Positions 1 through 9,939 of a DNA stretch of 64,000 nt are shown here, piece after piece (the stretch's first letter is position 1; every line of letters starts with the position of its first letter). The notes under the pieces were generated by a model that was not told the DNA's origin, did not search any database, and was given only the letters and a program-made list of their open reading frames with translations. Both the position numbers and the translations under genes were made by a program. Location: positions 850,697 to 914,696 of the forward strand of contig MNCI01023742.1 in NCBI GenBank assembly GCA_015680685.1. The letters run 5' to 3'. The stretch is from Gnetum montanum (taxonomy: Eukaryota > Streptophyta > Gnetopsida > Gnetales > Gnetaceae).

Positions 1-287
1 TAATAGTTAAAGTGGTTATTATTAGAGCGGTTACTCTAATAATTAGAGTGGTAATTATTAGAGCGGTTACTTTAATAATTAGAGTGGTAATTATTAAGGC
101 GGTTACTATAATAATTAAAGTGGCTATTATTAGAGCAGTTACTCTAATAATTAGAGTGCTAATTATTAGGGCGATTACTATAATAATTAAAGTGGTTATT
201 ATTAGAGCAGTTACTCTAATTATTAGAATGGTTATTATTAGAGTGGCTATTTCTCTAAAATTAGAGTGGCAATATTTGTAATTATTA
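1..287 (+). repeat. 36-bp tandem repeat in U3 of the LTR
   Basis: About seven to eight degenerate copies of a 36-bp unit, itself made of two similar 18-bp halves (cores ATTAGAGCGGTTACTCTA and ATAATTAGAGTGGTAATT). Because 36 is a multiple of three, the array stays open in one frame (12-281) and would read as a repeated 12-residue unit, VIIRAVTLIIRV. This is a repeat artefact rather than a gene. The same LTR family at 39454 and 46730 carries shorter, different arrays of the AGAGTGG motif. Confidence 0.8.
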
Positions 288-769
288 GAGTAGTTGCTCC
301 CAAGCCTATAAATACAGTGCCTAGGCACACAACAGGAAGAAGTCAACAAGAAGAAGAAGAATTCAGAAACGGAAGTCTTTTAGGAGTGAAGTAGCGAAAC
401 TCTAGCCAAGTGCCCACAGCAGGAGGTCTAAGTGTGGATGGATCTTTATTCGAGCATTATGTACCTGAGCACACCTTGTGTGCGGCAATAAAGACGAGCT
501 TTTGGATTCATCCTTGCAGCACTTGAAATTTGTTTTCTTATTCATTTCCTTTATTTTATTTTCTTCTGCATTTATTTTATTTTATTTTATGCACTTTACA
601 TTTCTATTATTAGCACACACAGTACGATCACTTCGAGCATGCGTGTAACACTTGGTAACCCGGTAACGATTAACGTTTGGTAATCCCAGTAGTGTTGCGC
701 TGGTTCAGGACAGCAAGTGAGAATGGATACTGGTGTTAAGATTAGTTTAAAGCCTAGTTAATCAGTAGT

Positions 770-875
770 TGAGTTAAATCAGTCACTTAGTTATCTCTCT
801 CTCTCCTCCCTTATTAGCAACAAGTTAAGTTAAATTAGTCAGTTAGTTATCTCTCTCTCCTCCCTTATTAGCAGC
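770..875 (+). repeat. Imperfect tandem duplication of about 52 bp in U5
   Basis: A segment running from GTTAAATCAGTCA through the CTCTCTCCTCCC tract to TTATTAGCAA is followed at once by a second, near-identical copy ending TTATTAGCAGC. The other family A LTR (47340-47390) has the segment once, so the duplication is private to this copy. Confidence 0.7.
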
Positions 876-1091
876 AGGACATAAAAACATAAAAGCTATA
901 AAAATCATATGCTTCAAGCTTACTTAACCATACAATCGTGACAAGACAAGTAAGTTTGGGAAGATAACGATTGATTAACCCTGAGTGTTCCATTAAGGCA
1001 TGTAAGCACTTAGTCTTTGGAATTCGACCAGATCGTGCATGAAATGCTTGTATTCGTATGGTTGAGCATAGGGGTACCTCGCCGCTCATCA

Positions 1092-3550
1092 CAAAGTATG
1101 GTGGATTTTGAAGACGTGCTCTGTAACGTAAATGAGAAGCATGGTAAAATAATATTTTGAATGCATGAATGAAACTATGCTATAAAGTCTTTATAAATTA
1201 AGGAAAATATTTTTGTTTTATATTTTGCTACATCTTTCCCAGATCACATTGTGCTAGTGTGACCCATGCCATGTCTCTAAGTTTATTACACACAGATTTT
1301 GCTGCAATAGTTCACTCAAAAGATTTTTACTTGTTCTGCCCAAGCAATGGAAGTCATACTGAACATTTCAAGGGTGTCCCCAATGCGTCATAAAGTTATA
1401 TTCTTACCCACAAAACAAAAAAAGAACAAGTTAAATAGTCATAAAGTTATATTCTTACCCACAAAACCAATCACTAATATCAAATACATCATGCTTTTAA
1501 CATCTCACCCGTTCCCAATCATTAAATAACACAATGCTTTCATATAGATAAATTAATGCTTTAATGTATTCAACCCTCCTTATTTGGGGATTAACATAGG
1601 ACTTACGAGAGCTGTGTTGAATCCATAACTTTGAAACTCACTCAACTTGAATCAAATTTCTAACTATGTAGGTTATTGAAAATCTACCAAAGTGTTATAA
1701 AGCCAGCCATGTAAAAAGCAACCAAGACAATCCAACGAAACATTTAAATTAATTTTAGCGTATTATTTTAGGGGCTAAAAGGTAGGTCTTGCTTGTCTGA
1801 TTTGTACATAAGAAGTGGGCCTCAGCCCATCATCAACTTAGGCATTGATCATCATCAATGTTGAACTAGATAGGGAAGGGACGATAAGCACAATGGTGGA
1901 AACGTCAACATCGTTGCACACAAATTTTGCATTCTTTTGTGTATCTCGTTTCGTAGAAGAAGAAACATCAACAGCAACAGCAATGTCATCCGCTAAAACA
2001 TAAGTAAGATTTACATTATCAAACACCGAATTGCTGCAGGATGCAAAGTTGCTGCATGTTAGAGAGATGGCATCTTGGGCGAATGGCATCATGGGTGGGT
2101 GGTTGTGGAAGTCTTTAATCTTTTTCTTGTCGCAGTAGAAATCATCTACAATTACAAAGTTCGTGGTGTGGCTGTGGGATTTGGGAGGCTTTAAGCTTTT
2201 TGCTATCACAGTAAAACTAATCTATGATTATAGGGTCCTACACATTTGTTGTTTCAATGTTCTAAAACACCACTCTAAATGCAAGCTCTCTTCCTTCCTG
2301 CACCAACAACAATATTCATCTCTGATATGCATCAGTTCTTTGGATAATAAAAACTCAAAGAACAACAGTATTGTTAAACTTGAGACAAAGTCATCAGTAA
2401 TCAAGATAATGGATTCATGTAACTCAGTATCAGGAAAGATACATAAAGAGTAAAACTATTACTTGATCATTCATCCTCCTAGGACCCTGGAATCAACACT
2501 AAACTTAAACTTCTGAGTGATGAAACTTCTAAAAGATTATCATTAAAAAGCTTAATATTCATCTTGCTAAAAGGGCCTACAAAGTCCAGTAGGGGAGGGA
2601 GGAAAATCCTAAACTACCAAAAGAGACCTATACAAGGAAACGGAGGTATTGTGGAGCATAGCACCATTCCCTAATGCTTCTGTAACTTCATCCTCTAAGT
2701 TGTCTTTCCCAAGGCATTCAATGTTGACAAATCAAAAACATATTGCCATGTTAGTTGACAAATGTACCAACTCTATCCCCCTCTAAGATCTACTATTGTT
2801 CTAACTTAAATGTCAAGACACAACAAATGAGCCACATTGTCGAATTTGAAATCCTATCTTTTTCAATCAATACTATTTAAACATCTTATTAAGTGTAATT
2901 TTATTCATGTTAACCTAAAAAACGGAAGCACTGATTAGTTTTTATTTTTAACCGAAACACATCTCAAAGAAACATTTTTAATAACAAATATAAGATAAAC
3001 AATTGATATGTATTTTCTCTAATATATCAAGCAAGATAATTACCTCATTAGTTAAAAAACACATGCATGATACACTATGGTAAATGGCAAATGGATTATG
3101 CCCTAAAATAATATTATCAGTTTGTTGTTGTGAATGTTTCATGAAATGTAGGACCAGCCGTACAACATGCGTCCAACATGCAATATGTTAAAAAGTGATA
3201 CGCTGCCTCTCCCCAATATAAATGTGCAAAAATAGAAAACCATCTTCGCTGGCAAATTAGAAATTGTGATGATCAAGAAACCTAAAGGATAATTTTGAAA
3301 ATGAACCGAAAGCTTTTTTCAAAGACCAATTGAAAATCCTTAAAATCTAAAGCACAAAGGCGTCCATTATGATGATTTATATTCGAGATTTAAGCTATCC
3401 CCTTGAGAATGAGAGTCACAGGGCCACATCATTGTCATCATGCATTAAAGAGATGTCATAAAGTAAATATGCACCAAGCGCAACCCTAAACCCATCTCAC
3501 AAGGAGCATAAAAGTTGTCAAATCTAACAGTAAAACTAAAATAACCCTAC
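1092..3550. other. Intergenic or downstream sequence with no recognised gene
   Basis: AT-rich. It contains a direct tandem duplication with a 51-bp period at 1387-1470 (unit begins GTCATAAAGTTATATTC). An open frame at 1838-2209 (minus, 123 codons) is low in complexity and unlike any family I know. A second short open stretch at about 2610-2740 on the minus strand is also unrecognised. The last exon(s) of the phosphatase gene to the right should lie here, but I could not identify one. Confidence 0.5.
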
Positions 3551-3629
3551 GCAATTATCTTTGCAAAACCAATATGCGAATCGCTGTGATCATTTTCTCT
3601 CCCTGCAGCATCTCCAACATAGAATTGAC
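3551..3629 (-). CDS. ZDP: ZDP-like gene, phosphatase exon (GDAAGR motif IV)
   Basis: Reads QFYVGDAAGRENDHSDSHIG then FAK. The V-G-D-A-A-G-R-x-x-D-H-S-D pattern is the highly conserved HAD motif IV of PNKP/ZDP phosphatases, with the metal-binding aspartate intact. Acceptor CTGCTTAG, possible donor ATTGC|GTAGGG. The C-terminal exon that normally follows was not found to the left. Confidence 0.82.
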
Positions 3630-3969
3630 CTAAGCAGAAAATGCCTTTTAGCTGCCATCTCGCAATGCTATAATAATATATAACTTAAACCAAACAATCA
3701 ACACCAATCTTTAAAATGCAATCATACATTTCGTAGCCCTATATTTCAGGCAGAACACTTGTAGTATTTACAGATTCCACATTTAACAAGGATAAACATT
3801 TTTAGCTTGTCAAAAATTCATTCAACAAATCACAGATGCTGCACAGTTGAATCAACCAAAAGAGTTGAAAAAAACTGGGAAACAAAGCTGGAAATTTTTC
3901 TATGTATTTCTCAGGAACTTCGTCCTTGCAAAAGGCAAGCACATCTCATGCAAGAGAAGCCCCTAAAAC

Positions 3970-4085
3970 CAGGAAAGATAATCTGTAATATCTATCATTA
4001 TAATCGGTTCTTTCACATTTTTGTGAAAAACAGGAAAGATAATCTGTAATATCTATCATTATAATTGGTTCTTTCACATTTCTGT
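3970..4085 (-). repeat. Near-identical tandem duplication, period 61 bp, in an intron
   Basis: CAGGAAAGATAATCTGTAAT and the next 40 or so bases recur directly 61 bases on, with a few substitutions. It lies in the intron between the RKP..GMW and GDAAGR exons. Confidence 0.85.
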
Positions 4086-4583
4086 ATTCACAAATACTGT
4101 TGTCTTATTTGCAGTGATATGTTACCAAGGCCACACAACACACATTGCAACCTAACTTTATTCCACTGCCATAACCATTTCTCCAAGGTCACTCGGTAAA
4201 GAAAAAAACTAATTCCAAATCTACTGCCTAGACAGTATTTAACTAATATTAAACTGAATAGCGTGTGAAAGCAAAGATTGCTATTAAACATCCACTCATG
4301 GTAGCTTGATGCATGCTTGGTTCACACCAGACCAGGCAAAAAACATCACGTAGACTTGTGTAGATCAAGTAGTGAAAGCATATGGTAGACAGCCTGTCCA
4401 TGCTCATTGAATGAAAGTTAATTGGATCTGCAGTTGTGAGAATTTGAAGATACAGTGTGCTTAAAGCACTGTGTGCACTATAGCTAGGGCTTTGTTACTG
4501 TGCGTTATGTGTTCTGTTTATACCAATAGCCAGAAGATGCAAAAACATGAGATGATTATTTCAAAGCGCAAAAAAGACATAAC

Positions 4584-4699
4584 TTCTCCTTATTAATAGG
4601 AACACCAGAATTCAAATGCTTCTCCATCAACCACCACATTCCTGGCTTTGGTTTTCTGAAACAATCACCTGTTCCTTCCACTCCACAAGCAACGAAAAC
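4584..4699 (-). CDS. ZDP: ZDP-like gene, phosphatase exon (RKP..GMW block)
   Basis: After acceptor TTGATTGCAG it reads VFVACGVEGTGDCFRKPKPG then MWWLMEKHLNSGVPINKEK. R-K-P-x-x-G-M-W is the PNK3P signature, with Lys of HAD motif III. The donor is either GAA|GTTATG (exon start 4584) or a few bases further at T|GTCTTT, which would keep the phase with the next exon. Confidence 0.8.
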
Positions 4700-4804
4700 C
4701 TGCAATCAAAGACAAACAGAAAATCCAGCATATATATGGAAAGAAATTGATTAAATCTTTTTAACACATCAATTTCATGGTTTAAAAAAAAATCCTTTAG
4801 TTAC

Positions 4805-4971
4805 CTGAATTGGAAGCTTAACTTGTTTAATGAACGCTTCAAGTTTAGAGTCAATAGCTTTCTGTCTGCTGTTTTTCCAGTGTTCCATATTTGATTCATT
4901 GGTAAATATAGTGTTCCATATTTGATTCATTGGTAAATATAACCTTTTTAAATAATGAAATAGGTCATTAT
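4805..4971 (-). CDS. ZDP: ZDP-like gene, phosphatase exon broken by a 31-bp tandem duplication
   Basis: Carries KKVIFTNESNMEH, then WKNSRQKAIDSKLEAFIKQ and VKLPIQ. VIFTNE is the second HAD phosphatase motif (Thr/Ser of motif II) of the PNK3P family. Acceptor TTTCAG, donor CAG|GTAACT. The 31 bases that encode IFTNESNMEH are present twice in a row, 4880-4910 and 4911-4941. As 31 is not a multiple of three, reading through both copies shifts the frame and destroys the domain. Confidence 0.8.
4880..4941 (-). repeat. Exact 31-bp tandem duplication inside an exon
   Basis: Two identical 31-base copies, 4880-4910 and 4911-4941 (plus-strand unit begins GTGTTCCATATTTGATTCAT). It is the main disabling change visible in the phosphatase gene. 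Confidence 0.95.
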
Positions 4972-5086
4972 CTGAAACAAACTTAAATTAAGCAGCTACA
5001 GTTGAAAAGAAAAGAATCATTCACAAAATGCTTTTGTATGGTACAATAGGGCCTACAACTAAGTCTAGATATGAACACCAACGTAC

Positions 5087-5167
5087 CACTTGAACCCATC
5101 CTCATGGTAACTCTGCAACTTCTGAAGTATTGAAGAATACTGAAGTGACCAAGCATTTGCTCCTACT
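5087..5167 (-). CDS. ZDP: ZDP-like gene, phosphatase-domain exon (VGANAWSL block)
   Basis: Reads VGANAWSLQYSSILQKLQSY then HEDGFK. This matches the PNKP-type phosphatase segment that follows the first catalytic motif (R-x-G-A-x-A-W-x-L then P-x-K-L-x-x-L-Y). Acceptor GATTTAG, donor TG|GTACGT. The end phase does not join cleanly to the next recognised exon, which suggests a lost splice site or a small indel. The exon that should hold the FDxDG catalytic motif was not found upstream (5200-6500). Confidence 0.7.
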
Positions 5168-6514
5168 CTAAATCACAAGGAACCTGCTATGGTCAGTACA
5201 CTGGTTTACTGAAGCAGGCACACACCTTTAAAAAATTAGAAAATCAATAAACAAAATCTGCACAATTTCCAATATGATCCATCAGGCATGTTGACAAGGA
5301 TCAGATTTCCAAGGTCACTAAAAGGCAATGCCATGCATTAAGTTTCTCCTTTAATTCAAGGACCTAAGTAAACATCAGAGATGTCTTCTTTAAAGAGCCA
5401 TAAATTAAAACATGAAGTAGGAGATAAATAAAATGAGAAATCCATTTAAGGATTTAGGAATATCTTTAGGTTCAGCTGAACTGACAAATAGAAATTGCTT
5501 TTAGGTGGACTGTTTATCCCAAACAACAGTTCAGCAAAATGAAATTATACATTTATGCCAATATATTTTCCCCACACACAAATCCTATGCTATAAGCACA
5601 TTAATGCTCCACCCTGAATTTCACCGATACATTTATATGCCATTACGATTTGCCAGAATACTTTTCAGTCATGACAACTTTTGGGAAAGCTACTAGCATC
5701 GTCACATGTTTCAACATTGACAATGCAAATTGTGTATTTTTAAATTTTAAACAGATTGTTTTTCAATCTGTTAAACGTGCAATCCAATGAATCTCAGTAG
5801 TTTTAAATTGACACAAACCTCCAAATTTCACAAATTCCTATATTTAAGTGGTGCACATTTTCACATTTGCATGAATAATTCACTGAAAATTAAAGATATG
5901 AAGAAATAGCAAATAAATAAAGATCCAACTCTCCATAGAGGTGAATGGTGAAAAAGAACTCATGTAGCTAACCCCATTTTGTTGGGACAAAGCTAGGATG
6001 ATGATGAATAATTCACTGAAATACATAATTTTTCACATCCCCTAATCTCTGGATCACAATTCGTATCAACTAAGCAAATTATTGGAATACCCAAATCCAT
6101 GAGTTAGAACCCGGAGGGAAGGACATGACCATGATAGTCTCTGATAGGGATACTGAGGTATGGATGGATACCTATGACTTACATATAAATGAGGACAACA
6201 GTCTAGGTGTGTTAATTGGTAAATGATACCTGGTCAAGAATAATAACGGTACGGAAAGCCTTCCAATTTGGAAGTAGGATACCATCCTGGAAGAAAGAAC
6301 AAGTGATCAAAATGAGTGATAAATGCTAAACGGAAGACATCTTCTTAAAGAAATACCAACAAGAAAAATCACATTGAATATGAATAAAGGCAGACTATAA
6401 GTCAATATGGTATCTAACATCTGAAATCGTTTGAGACTGATTAACATAATCAAGGTACATAAATTCACTATCACGATGAAAATGAAGCAAATCATAGATA
6501 CATATTAGGACTAC

Positions 6515-6584
6515 CTTGTACATAGTTTTTAAGGTTGCTTGCTGAAAATTCATTCAGACTTAAACCATCATCGTTAGCAGATAC
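6515..6584 (-). CDS. ZDP: ZDP-like gene, probable linker exon
   Basis: Open frame VSANDDGLSLNEFSASNL and on to NYVQ, bounded by acceptor CCTACAG and donor CAAG|GTAGTCC. It continues the frame left by the preceding exon (phase 0) and ends in phase 1. It is assigned by position and splice signals only, since the sequence itself is not diagnostic. Confidence 0.45.
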
Positions 6585-6753
6585 CTGTAGGTTTAGTAGC
6601 TTTACTCAAGATTTCCAGATAAAATTGAAATTGAAATTAAAACTGAAACTGAAATTTCATTACATTTTTTTTTTCTACTTCTAATGTTGTATAGCAGAAT
6701 AATGCATGATGCAAAGCTGAACACATAACCAACTGAACTAGTAAAATATCAAC

Positions 6754-6852
6754 CTCATGGGAACAATCTCCAGTTTTCAAACTCTTGCTAAACCTTTCAT
6801 CACTCTCAATTTGTTCTGGTTTTTCATGTCCCTTTGACTTACGCTTGGACAC
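6754..6852 (-). CDS. ZDP: ZDP-like gene, basic/acidic linker exon
   Basis: Thirty-three codons, VSKRKSKGHEKPEQIESDER and on to GDCSHE, between acceptor TTGTTAG and donor GAG|GTTGATATTT. Lysine- and glutamate-rich, as expected for the linker ahead of the phosphatase domain. Exact in phase (0 to 0). No other family fits. Confidence 0.6.
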
Positions 6853-7056
6853 CTAACAAAAGCAACAAAATTGGAGGGAAAAACACATGACTTAATGCAG
6901 AATAGTAAACACAGAAATTATGAATTAACCAAATGAACAAACAAAACACACATCAGAATAGTTTTTCACATAAAATGTTTTACAAAATCTTGTGTTCAAT
7001 GTCACAGAATTAATATCACACATCTTGTAGACTAAACTGAAGCCAAAACACCCTGC

Positions 7057-7131
7057 CTTGGTGTGTGCATCTGATGGTTTCTGTGGCTTTAAATCTTCAG
7101 TAACAACTTTAATGGATTCTTGATCAGAAGC
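7057..7131 (-). CDS. ZDP: ZDP-like gene, linker exon with duplicated splice acceptor
   Basis: Twenty-five codons starting ASDQESIKVVTEDLKPQ and ending DAHTK. They are hydrophilic, like the linker between zinc fingers and phosphatase in ZDP. The exon starts after TTTTGTAG. A 27-bp tandem duplication (7111-7137 and 7138-7164) has copied this acceptor: use of the outer copy (exon end 7158) would add an in-frame stop, while the inner copy keeps the frame open. To stay in phase with the next exon the donor would be the rare AAG|GCAGGG; a GT donor five bases on breaks the phase. Confidence 0.6.
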
Positions 7132-8592
7132 CTACAAAATGGATTCTTGATCAGAAGCCTACAAAAATAAACAACAGCTAATCGCTAAAAAGATATTCTT
7201 ACGTTGCTTAAAAAGAAATGGTGCCTAAACCTTTAATATGCTGAGGAAAATGCTAGAGAAAACTTTGAAAACTCTAGATACTACTGATGTAACCAATCCC
7301 TATATTTGCATTCATATAGACTTATATACAAATTGTATATTTTATTTAAGAAAACCATTCTAACTCCCCATCAAATATTTTATTTAAAAAAAAAAAAGCT
7401 TCTAACTCCCCATCAATTAGGTGTATCTAGTTGAAAACTCATGACATGGATCCTACAAATCATATGTTCAATCTTAGTGGGTTATACTAAGATATAAAGG
7501 CATTGTGCAACAAATAATGGCTGAAACTGAATTCGTTCAACAGATCCCTTGGGTCTCCACATAGATGATGTAATGATACTTTAGTATAAAAGAAACATTA
7601 TTTCAAATGGAACCCAAGGCCATGCTTCTGTTATTCAATGGAATAATTACTCTCTGGCACTGAATTACATAATGTTGCATTTATAGATGCTATGCCTAAC
7701 TAATTCTTGAAATAGATACACATTTTATCAACAGCACCGCTATTGGAATACAAGCACTTTTAAGATGATAGAAAGCATTCTTACAATATATCTGCTCAAA
7801 GTCCTAGGTCTGTTGATATGTATCACCTGTACAAATACCTTGTTATTTTATTTTAAACAATTACACAATTGTGAAATTAGAAATCAACAGATACTTGAAA
7901 CAAATTCTTGCATGACCAGTGATGACTGATGTGTCTTAACACTATCGGAAGTCGTTTTCCAAAAGTAAGAGAGAAATTCTGCAGGTCATCAGATGTGGTA
8001 TTCCAAACCTTGTACAAACTGAGTGTCAGAGGATGTTTTAAATCGCCATCACTGACACCCAAATAGAGATGAAGTACTACATATCTTTCCTATGTACAAA
8101 AACAACAGGTCCACTATAGATATAGAGCCATGCTTTGTGCATCTAGAAGATTGTGGTCTTTATCATATACTGCTCTCTCAACATTAAGACAATATCAGTT
8201 TACCTTGTAAAGGAAAACAGAGAAATTACAACACAACTTTAGTTGCTGTACGATGATACAGTTAATTGATATCTAATAACCAGTTGTTTGGCAAAAGAGA
8301 CAGATGTCTTTTGAACTCGTGGACCAGAAATTACGAAACAAGTTGCCCATAGAACATTTTCAAATTTCACAGCTTCGCATTCAGACTGGATATTCAGCAA
8401 TTTTACTGATTCAAATATCATAACACAGGTCATCGATGATACCTATCGCAAATGTTTACACAGGACTTTGAACAAATAGAAATAAAATGTACTGTCCATT
8501 GCAATCAATTTCTGAAAAAAACGCTTCTAATCATAATAATTCATCATCCATTGCAATCAATTTCTGAAAAAAAAAATTCCGCAACCTACGCT

Positions 8593-8895
8593 ATTAGGCT
8601 ATGCCAGCAACTTTTCGGTATAACTTAACTGCATTGCAGAAAAAGAAACGAAATTTCAGCAGGAAAGCTCTTATACGGCAACTTTTAGCCGTATCTTAAC
8701 TCCGTTACATTGAAAGAAATGATTCTCATGGGCACACGCTGTTATACGGCAACTTTTTAGCCGTGGCACTGCACAAAAGGAAACGAATTTTGCGCAACAA
8801 ACGCTGTCACATATAAACCTTTAGGGGCTGCTACGCTGCAATGCAGAAATGAAATGAATTTCAGTCGCAAACCCTGTTACGCGACATAGAACAAA
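8593..8895 (-). repeat. Degenerate minisatellite (about 65-71 bp units) in intron 1
   Basis: Four to five diverged units follow each other, with recognisable starts near 8600, 8671, 8742, 8807 and 8877. Shared blocks are TTATACGGCAACTTTTAGCC, a central TTAACTGCATTGCA-like block, and GAAACGAATTT followed by CGCAACAAACGCTG. The array sits between exon 1 and the next exon I recognise. I see no reading frame in it. Confidence 0.65.
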
Positions 8896-9183
8896 ATCAA
8901 TTCATGTGTTTAAAAAAAATCAGCTAAAAGATACAGGGCAAACCTCGGATGACAAATATCAACAAAAGTGCAGCAAAAACAACGTCCGTATTTACCAAAT
9001 TCACAGCCTGAAGGTTATATCAGAAAAAGCTCATTATAAAGAAATGTAAAAGTTTCCGCAATTTGAAAGCAGCTCACTTGGAGAGAAGAGAACCCGGAAA
9101 TGACGTCAGTCCAAACGGCGTGGCGGAAAACAGGTACCATGATACCAGCGCGTGAAGTCGTATCCTCCGGGACCTTTACTTAC

Positions 9184-9285
9184 GCTGCCCAGCCTGGCCA
9201 AACCCTTATCGGTGTTGTTTCCGCATTTCTTGCATGCCGCCCTCGCCGATTCTGCATACTCCGCGACTATTTTCGAAGGGGGCAT
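9184..9285 (-). CDS. ZDP: ZDP-like gene, first coding exon (PARP-type zinc finger start)
   Basis: The ATG at 9285 opens 34 codons beginning MPPSKIVAEYAESARAACKK. The pattern V-A-E-Y-A-x-S followed by C-K-K-C (Cys18, Cys21) is the usual opening of a PARP-type zinc finger. The exon ends exactly at a strong donor, GC|GTAAGTAAAG. The later Cys/His ligands must lie in a downstream exon that I did not find. The composition is clearly more GC-rich than the surrounding sequence. Confidence 0.85.
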
Positions 9286-9485
9286 TTTTCTGTCTTTTAC
9301 CAGAGTTACTTTGCATGCACTATGGAACCAGAATTCTGCAGAGCTTCAAAGCCAGAGGTAAGGCTTGCGCAAGAAAATTGTTCCACAGACAGTAACGCAG
9401 CAAAAACGGAAACAAAAATAACGCACTGTTTTGAGCGGGAAATGTTGCGTGCCTCGAAGGCAGGCAACAAATTAAAGCAGACATG

Positions 9486-9939
9486 ACCAATTGCTGTTAA
9501 GTGGTAACAAGGAAGGATTTCAGTTAATGTGTTTCGGTGGGTTGCCAGTATTCTCGAAAAAGGGTAAAGTTAATGCACAGGCAACAAATTAGTGGTTTGT
9601 GGGACACGGAGCGTTGATGTTTCCTGTGGCTGTCCATGCATGGAATGCACTTGTCAATTACATGGTTTTTAAATATATTTTAGTAGCTACGAATCGGGTT
9701 CAGTTTGAGCCTCAGATCTATCTAATAATCCCCAGTGCTTTGATGTGGATGTCATAATTACTTTCATTAATGTTTTGTTATTGGAAGTTCTTATTGTGGC
9801 TGACGGAAGATTGAAGTTGAAAAAAGGGTGGCTGGTTTGAGTTACATTTCAATCATGATTACATTTTACATTTGAAAATTGAACATTTTTATTGCATCTA
9901 AGAAATCATAAAGGATTTGTGGTTGGATGGGTACAACCC
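9486..9939. other. Spacer upstream of the phosphatase gene
   Basis: Between the phosphatase gene's 5' side and the LINE stop codon. It may hold the gene's promoter (nearer 9300-9600) and the LINE 3' untranslated tail, but no clear signal or coding frame was seen. Confidence 0.4.

Larger units (their letters stand above)
1..1091 (+). mobile_element. Family A LTR, 3' portion (3' LTR or solo), cut by window edge
   Basis: This matches the family A LTR at 46730-47606 over its R-U5 part and ends in the same terminal CTCATCA at 1091. It reads in the plus orientation: U3 repeats, TATAAATA at 307-314, AATAAA at 487-492, a pyrimidine-rich U5 stretch, then the end. No primer binding site follows (CAAAG comes next), so it is either the 3' LTR of an element lying to the left or a solo LTR. 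The first bases lie outside the window, so its left target duplication cannot be tested. Confidence 0.85.
3551..9285 (-). pseudogene. ZDP: ZDP-like DNA polynucleotide 3'-phosphatase gene, exons recognisable, damaged
   Basis: Plant ZDP proteins remove 3'-phosphate from DNA ends during base-excision and single-strand-break repair and in active demethylation; they act in the nucleus. They join N-terminal PARP-type zinc fingers to a PNKP-type HAD phosphatase domain. Translated minus-strand exons give, in order: a start with zinc-finger residues CKKC, two or three hydrophilic linker exons, VGANAWSL, VIFTNESNMEHWKNSRQ, FRKPKPGMWWLMEKH and FYVGDAAGR followed by HSDSHIGFAK. These blocks match the PNK3P domain well. 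I could not find exons for the remaining zinc fingers, for the FDxDG catalytic start of the phosphatase, or for the C-terminus. A 31-bp tandem duplication inside one exon shifts the frame, and one exon pair does not join in phase. It is a pseudogene, an allele with an error, or a gene with assembly problems. Identity is sure; activity is doubtful. Confidence 0.82.

Noticed and set aside
12-281. 89-codon open frame at the window start
   Set aside because: It is the 36-bp LTR repeat read in a frame of three; not a gene.
1838-2209. 123-codon minus-strand frame
   Set aside because: Ser/Asp/Val-rich, no known domain, no splice or family support; kept only as a note in the spacer entry.
9101-9108. 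TGACGTCA bZIP-type palindrome near exon 1
   Set aside because: It lies just inside intron 1 and a single 8-base match is weak evidence for regulation.
9100-9486. 128-codon plus-strand open frame
   Set aside because: It lies opposite the first exon of the phosphatase gene, whose minus-strand reading has a zinc-finger start and a good donor. The plus frame has no recognisable domain.
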